This document shows positions 59,687-64,000 of a stretch of 64,000 nucleotides of DNA, piece by piece. The DNA comes from Companilactobacillus tucceti DSM 20183 (lineage in GTDB: Bacteria > Bacillota > Bacilli > Lactobacillales > Lactobacillaceae). Location of the stretch: assembly GCF_001434665.1 (NCBI RefSeq), contig NZ_AZDG01000007.1, forward strand, positions 33,820 through 97,819. Direction: 5' to 3'. The notes under the pieces are model-generated. The model made no database searches. It saw only the letters and a list, made by a program, of their open reading frames with translations, and was not told the DNA's origin. Position numbers and translations under genes: made by a program. Every line of letters starts with the position of its first letter. Position 1 is the stretch's first letter.

Positions 59687-62029
59687 ATGAAACTTATACA
59701 TGTTTCAAACAAAAAATTAGTTTTAATATCCTTACTATCATTTTCCAGTGGCTTAGCTTTATTAGGTAATGCAAATATAGCTAAGGCTGATACTGTAAGT
59801 GATGGAAGTAGCTCAGGCGTCGTTGCTAGTGTAGATCAAAATACTAGTTCTTCTACTGCTACGCAAACTAATACCTCTACAACTTCTACAAATAATACTC
59901 AAGGTACTAATAATATCCAGGCTACTAACAGTACTGACGGTAATAATACAAATCAAAATAATACGTCAAATTCAAATAATGGTACGACTAATAATAATTC
60001 TACACAACCAAATGTGCAGAATTCGTCTAATAATAATACTAGTTATAAACCAACAAATGTTAGTCGTCCGGTATCTTACGCTGTAGCAGCTCCGGTTCAA
60101 GCTACTACAACTACTAATGCGGATAATACGACTTTTGCTATTCCGGCAGATATTCCTGCTGACCATCAGGGAACTTTGTCGGGTGATGGTGGTAGTTCGT
60201 GGTATCTTGATCACAATACTTTGAATATTGGTCCTGGTAATATCACTGATCCGGTTTTTGATTCCTCCACTTCAATTGATAATCCGAATAGTGATATGGT
60301 TTGGAGTAATTATAAATATTATAAAGATATAGATACTCTTAATATTTCACAAGGTGCCGTGGCAGGGACTAGTCTGAAAAATTATTTTAATGGGTTGATT
60401 TATTTAAATACATTGGATGTAAGTAATCTAGATGTTTCTAAGACTACTGACTTTAGTGGAATGTTTGCTAACACCGACAGTATAATCAAATTGGATATAT
60501 CAAATTGGAAATTGTCTGATGGGGTTGATTTTAGCAATTTCTTAAATAACAGTGGAATTCAATTTTTAAATTTATCGGGTTTAAAGTTTACTAATGCTAA
60601 TCTTAGTGGGGCTTTTGAGCTTGATGACTTTTTAAAGAGTTTAAATCAAACTGGAACCACGTTTACTGATATTACTAATGCTGATTCTATGTTTAATAAG
60701 GATGCCAATTTACCTAGCTTAGACCTAACAGAATTTACTTTTAATTCTGGAGCATCGATTAATTCTATGCTAGGAGGATTAGTACGGCTAAAGAGTCTAA
60801 CAGTTAGAAATGATACTGTTCTTGATGGAACAGGGTTAGTTAATCCAAATGAATACCAAGGATGGACTGATGGTACTAATCTATATAATTCAGATAATTT
60901 AATGAAAGTTTATGGGAATAATTCTTCTATAAATGAATCTGCTAGAACTTCAACGACCTGGACTCCTGTTAAGGCACCAAGCGTTAATTACACGATTAAT
61001 TATTATGATGATCAGACAAAGAAACTGATAGACTCAGTTACTGGAGCTGGTGAACAAGGTGGTGAGCTTCCAGTAAAGCCTAATTATCCAGGTTATAGTA
61101 CAACTGTGGATGATTTAAATGAGCCTGTTATATTGCCTTCGGCTGATTTAGGACAGACTGTACCTGATCAAAGCTATGATTTCTATTTAGCACCATTGCC
61201 TCATAGTTATGTAACTGTTAATGAGAGTGAGAAAGGCTCAAGCAGTAATTTAAATAGCCAAGAAATAGACTTAGTAAGTGGAGATACTGATGCTAATAAT
61301 GCCGCAATATCTAAAGTTAAGGATAATTTGGCTCAAGATAGAACTTTAGTTTTAGATGAAACGTCTGTTGATATATCATTCGGTGGAACTCGTATTAGTG
61401 GGAAACTAAATGATATGTCGACATTTAGTGGGTATACTGTTGGTCAAATCTTGTGGCGTCTTACATCAGATGGTCAATATACAGGCTTTCCAGAGGATGC
61501 AACTGCTAGTGATTTAATTGACCGTGTGGCTAAACTTGTTGGTAGTAATGACGGGACAGGTTCATTAAATTTGGTATATGAAGCTAAACCTGGAACTGGA
61601 AGCAATAATAATAATTCTGGCGATAACAATTCAACTACTTTGAAAGACCAAAAAGCTGCCACAACGACAAGCGTTGTTAAGTTATATGATGCTAATGGTA
61701 AGTTGATCACTAACCGTGGTTTGAATGTAAATACAGCTTGGAAGAGTGATGCTATTTATAACTTTAATGGTGTAATGTATTATCGTGTTTCGACTGACGA
61801 ATACGTCAAAGCCAGCGATGTTTATATTTATACTGATAAAATTGCTAATATTAAAGTTAATGACGGTCAAAATGGTGATTTAGTTGATTACTTAGGTGGA
61901 GATTTGGATCGTAAATTAAAGTCAGGTAGTGAATGGAAGACTGACAGAATTGCATTGATCAATGGTAAAGAATACTATCGTGTTTCAACTGATGAATTTA
62001 TTCCTGTTAGTGAAGTAACTGAATATTAA
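59687..62029 (+). CDS. Surface protein with BspA-type LRR, MucBP and SLAP domains
   Basis: GAGGGG sets ATG 59687; the frame is open from 59528, but that part runs through a terminator. The 780-residue product has a signal peptide (KKLVLISLLSFSSGLALLGN..KA-DT) and a long Ser/Thr/Asn/Gln linker. BspA-like leucine-rich repeats follow (LDVSNLDVSKTTDFSGMF; LDISNWKLSDGVDFSNFL), then a MucBP unit (VNYTINYYDDQTKKLIDS..NYPGYST) and two C-terminal SLAP units. It is a paralogue of the next gene and likely an adhesin held by SLAP domains. Confidence 0.88.
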   Translation: MKLIHVSNKKLVLISLLSFSSGLALLGNANIAKADTVSDGSSSGVVASVDQNTSSSTATQTNTSTTSTNNTQGTNNIQATNSTDGNNTNQNNTSNSNNGTTNNNSTQPNVQNSSNNNTSYKPTNVSRPVSYAVAAPVQATTTTNADNTTFAIPADIPADHQGTLSGDGGSSWYLDHNTLNIGPGNITDPVFDSSTSIDNPNSDMVWSNYKYYKDIDTLNISQGAVAGTSLKNYFNGLIYLNTLDVSNLDVSKTTDFSGMFANTDSIIKLDISNWKLSDGVDFSNFLNNSGIQFLNLSGLKFTNANLSGAFELDDFLKSLNQTGTTFTDITNADSMFNKDANLPSLDLTEFTFNSGASINSMLGGLVRLKSLTVRNDTVLDGTGLVNPNEYQGWTDGTNLYNSDNLMKVYGNNSSINESARTSTTWTPVKAPSVNYTINYYDDQTKKLIDSVTGAGEQGGELPVKPNYPGYSTTVDDLNEPVILPSADLGQTVPDQSYDFYLAPLPHSYVTVNESEKGSSSNLNSQEIDLVSGDTDANNAAISKVKDNLAQDRTLVLDETSVDISFGGTRISGKLNDMSTFSGYTVGQILWRLTSDGQYTGFPEDATASDLIDRVAKLVGSNDGTGSLNLVYEAKPGTGSNNNNSGDNNSTTLKDQKAATTTSVVKLYDANGKLITNRGLNVNTAWKSDAIYNFNGVMYYRVSTDEYVKASDVYIYTDKIANIKVNDGQNGDLVDYLGGDLDRKLKSGSEWKTDRIALINGKEYYRVSTDEFIPVSEVTEY

Positions 62030-62037
62030 TCGACCCT

Positions 62038-62067
62038 AAAGCATCTCGTTATGAGATGCTTTTTTTC
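62038..62067 (+). terminator. Rho-independent terminator
   Basis: AAAGCATCTC/GAGATGCTTT plus TTTT between the two paralogues. Confidence 0.85.
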
Positions 62068-62132
62068 TAGGATATATTTTATTGATTATTCTATAATGGT
62101 AGTATTATGGAATTAATGGGAGGGTTCTTGAT

Positions 62133-63785
62133 ATGAGGTTGAAAGATATTTTTAGTAAAAAGATAGTTGTAATTTCGTTGCTTTCTTTTGCGAGTGGCTT
62201 GGTATTATTAGGTACAACGGATGTCGTACATGCTGATGCTACTAATCAAACTGCCCAAGTGGAATCCACGAATACTTCTTTAGATATACCTGAGGGCATT
62301 GCTAAAGACCATCAAGGTACACTTCAAGGTGATAATGGTAGTTCATGGTATCTTGATAACGATGGAACTTTGCATATTGGTGCTGGTGATGTAGATAATC
62401 CCGATTACACGACAACGCCTGAAATTGATAGTCCACAAAGTGATTCAGTGTGGGCCAATTATAAATATGCCGATGATATAACTAAGGTAGTTTTTGATGA
62501 AGGTGCAGTTGCTGGAAGAAGTTTGGAAAACTATTTCAACAATTTAAGTAATTTGAAGAATGTAGATGTTAGTAAACTAGATGTTTCCAATACTGTATTT
62601 TTTAATTCCATGTTTAGTCTTACTTCAAATCTAGAAAGTTTGGATATATCTAATTGGAATTTAGCGAAGGCTGATGAATTTACAGATTTTGTTAGTTACA
62701 GTGGAGTTAAAACCGTAAATTTTTCAAATATAAAATTTAATGGTAGGGAACTTTTACATGTGTTTCTTAATGATAGTAATTTAACGGACATTAATTTTTC
62801 AGGTGCTTCATTAAATCCTTCTAAGTCAGTGTCTGGCATGTTCAACGATGACTATAGTCTTAGGAGCTTGGACCTAACATCATTTGTCGATCTATCTAAA
62901 ATTCCTTTAGTTTATTTAAATGGAATGCTAGGAGGACTAAATTTCTTAACTAGTTTAAAAGTTAAAGATAATACAATTTTAAAAAATACGTATTTACCAG
63001 ATGTAGATTCTAGTAAGTATACTGGTTGGACTGATGGCACTCACTTATTTAATACCGATGAGCTAGAAGGCGTTTATGACAAGAATACTAGTACAGATCC
63101 CGATGCTAGAACATCGACTACATGGACTCTTACTGATAAACCAAAAGTTGATTACACGATTAATTATTATGATAATTCGACTAAGAAACTACTAGGAACA
63201 GTCAGTGGTAGTGGTGTAGAAGATGGAAAAGTATATTTGAAACCAGATTATCCCGGATATAATACTTCTGTGACCGATGGTTCTAAATATATCGACTTAA
63301 CTAGCACCAATACAACACATGATTTTTATTTGAAGCCAATTAGTTCTAATAATGGCAGTAACTCTAATTCTTCTGGCAATACTGTTTCGACGACTTCAAA
63401 GAATCAAAAAGTTGCTACAACGACAAAAATTGTTAAATTGTATAATGACGAAGGTAAGTTAATTACTAATCGAGCTTTAGGAATTAATACCGCTTGGAAG
63501 AGTGATGTAGTTTATAAATCTAATGGCATAACGTATTATCGTGTTTCAAGTGATGAATACGTTAAGGCAAAAGACGTTTATGTCTATACTGATAAAGTTG
63601 CCAAGATCAAAGTTAACGATGATAAAAATGGTGACTTGGTTGATTACTTAGGTGGAGATCTTGATCGTAAATTAAAGTCTGGTAGTACATGGAAAACTGA
63701 CAGAATTGCTTTGATTAATGGTAAAGAATACTATCGAGTTTCGACCGATGAATTTGTTCCTGTTAGTGAAGTAACTGAATATTAA
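62133..63785 (+). CDS. Surface protein, shorter paralogue of the 59687 gene
   Basis: A 550-residue exported protein: signal peptide (KKIVVISLLSFASGLVLLGT..HA-DA), no long linker, then BspA-type leucine-rich repeats (VDVSKLDVSNTVFFNSMF), a MucBP unit (VDYTINYYDNSTKKLLGT) and two SLAP units. The last 130 residues are nearly identical to those of the upstream gene (VDYLGGDLDRKLKSGS.WKT). GGGAGGG precedes the ATG. A recent tandem duplication with divergence of the N-terminal half is the simplest history. Confidence 0.88.
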   Translation: MRLKDIFSKKIVVISLLSFASGLVLLGTTDVVHADATNQTAQVESTNTSLDIPEGIAKDHQGTLQGDNGSSWYLDNDGTLHIGAGDVDNPDYTTTPEIDSPQSDSVWANYKYADDITKVVFDEGAVAGRSLENYFNNLSNLKNVDVSKLDVSNTVFFNSMFSLTSNLESLDISNWNLAKADEFTDFVSYSGVKTVNFSNIKFNGRELLHVFLNDSNLTDINFSGASLNPSKSVSGMFNDDYSLRSLDLTSFVDLSKIPLVYLNGMLGGLNFLTSLKVKDNTILKNTYLPDVDSSKYTGWTDGTHLFNTDELEGVYDKNTSTDPDARTSTTWTLTDKPKVDYTINYYDNSTKKLLGTVSGSGVEDGKVYLKPDYPGYNTSVTDGSKYIDLTSTNTTHDFYLKPISSNNGSNSNSSGNTVSTTSKNQKVATTTKIVKLYNDEGKLITNRALGINTAWKSDVVYKSNGITYYRVSSDEYVKAKDVYVYTDKVAKIKVNDDKNGDLVDYLGGDLDRKLKSGSTWKTDRIALINGKEYYRVSTDEFVPVSEVTEY

Positions 63786-63914
63786 ATTAAAAAAATGGAA
63801 ATCGTAATATGAATTTCGTAGTCTTTCATAAAGAACGTATGTACGATATAATTAATTGGAAATAAGTTATTTTAATTTACTCGAATATATTGCGTTTAGT
63901 AAGGGCTAAAATTA

Positions 63915-64000
63915 ATGGAATTCAAAGCGTATCATGGGACAACTGTAAAAGGCACCCGTAAAATGTAGGAAAACGGCAGGTTAGAACTGTTGGTTTTCCT
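63915..64000 (+). pseudogene. Possible start of a broken gene at the right edge
   Basis: AAGGGC precedes ATG 63915, which opens MEFKAYHGTTVKGTRKM and then a TAG at 63966. The same frame continues ENGRLELLVF to the edge. The YHGT start recalls ADP-ribosyltransferase-like or DUF3990 proteins, where the stop would fall just before a conserved NG. Too short to be sure; it could be non-coding. Confidence 0.3.

Noticed and set aside
1..64000. CRISPR array, prophage, rRNA or tRNA genes
   Set aside because: No regularly spaced short repeats, phage structural genes, rRNA or tRNA sequence was seen on either strand; the tandem R3 copies are too long and too variable for CRISPR.

Overview
This is an AT-rich, low-GC Gram-positive chromosome segment. 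The gene content points to a heterofermentative-leaning member of the Lactobacillaceae, most likely Companilactobacillus or a close relative. The pointers are a phosphoketolase, PepO, surface proteins with C-terminal SLAP (S-layer) domains, a D-aspartate-ligase-like ATP-grasp enzyme beside an AsnB/AsnH-type amidotransferase, T-box control of a methionine gene, and many long intergenic hairpins. The genus is an inference. No rRNA, tRNA, CRISPR array, insertion sequence or prophage was recognised.

Layout. 0-5 kb: two small membrane proteins, ydbS and a ydbT broken by a stop codon, then metY on the minus strand behind a T-box leader. 5-11 kb: Dyp peroxidase, a penicillin-V-acylase-type hydrolase, a GntR regulator and the phosphoketolase, the last two sharing an operator-like site. 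12-25 kb: a SLAP/MucBP surface protein, phosphatase, glycerate kinase-like protein, stress proteins, Tag glycosylase, an ABC exporter, and a cell-wall set (metallophosphoesterase, asparagine synthase, D-Asp ligase-like enzyme). 25-33 kb: pepO, a 5'-truncated MFS gene, a MerR/cupin/SDR module with a MerR-type promoter, a type I toxin-antitoxin locus, a CPBP protease and an EamA transporter broken by a stop codon. 33-47 kb: an ABC transporter, aquaporin, a 2-hydroxyacid dehydrogenase, a serine biosynthesis operon (serC-serA) behind a candidate serine leader-peptide attenuator, and carAB. 47-57 kb: an esterase, menE-menB with a hotdog thioesterase, an APC permease, a HigB/HigA-ImmA/IrrE toxin-antitoxin pair under a 57-bp perfect palindrome, and a lipoprotein. 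57-64 kb: a DUF1659/DUF2922 pair, an S-layer-like protein with a strong promoter, and two tandem LRR/MucBP/SLAP surface proteins.

The most unusual content is non-coding. Four families of structured intergenic repeats (here R1-R4) occur between genes. R1 has eight copies of about 180 nt that fold into a four-arm junction. Its stems differ between copies yet pair within each copy, and it often comes as inverted pairs. R2 (four copies), R3 (four copies, three in tandem) and R4 (two copies, each beside an R2) are long nested hairpins with conserved internal loops. The stem changes look compensatory, which suggests selected RNA or DNA structure rather than plain junk. The other prominent regulatory find is the serC leader: a 20-codon peptide with five serines in its last ten residues, followed by mutually exclusive hairpins and a terminator.

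Three genes are broken (ydbT, the MFS gene, the EamA transporter), which suggests ongoing gene decay or, for the stop codons, possible sequencing error.
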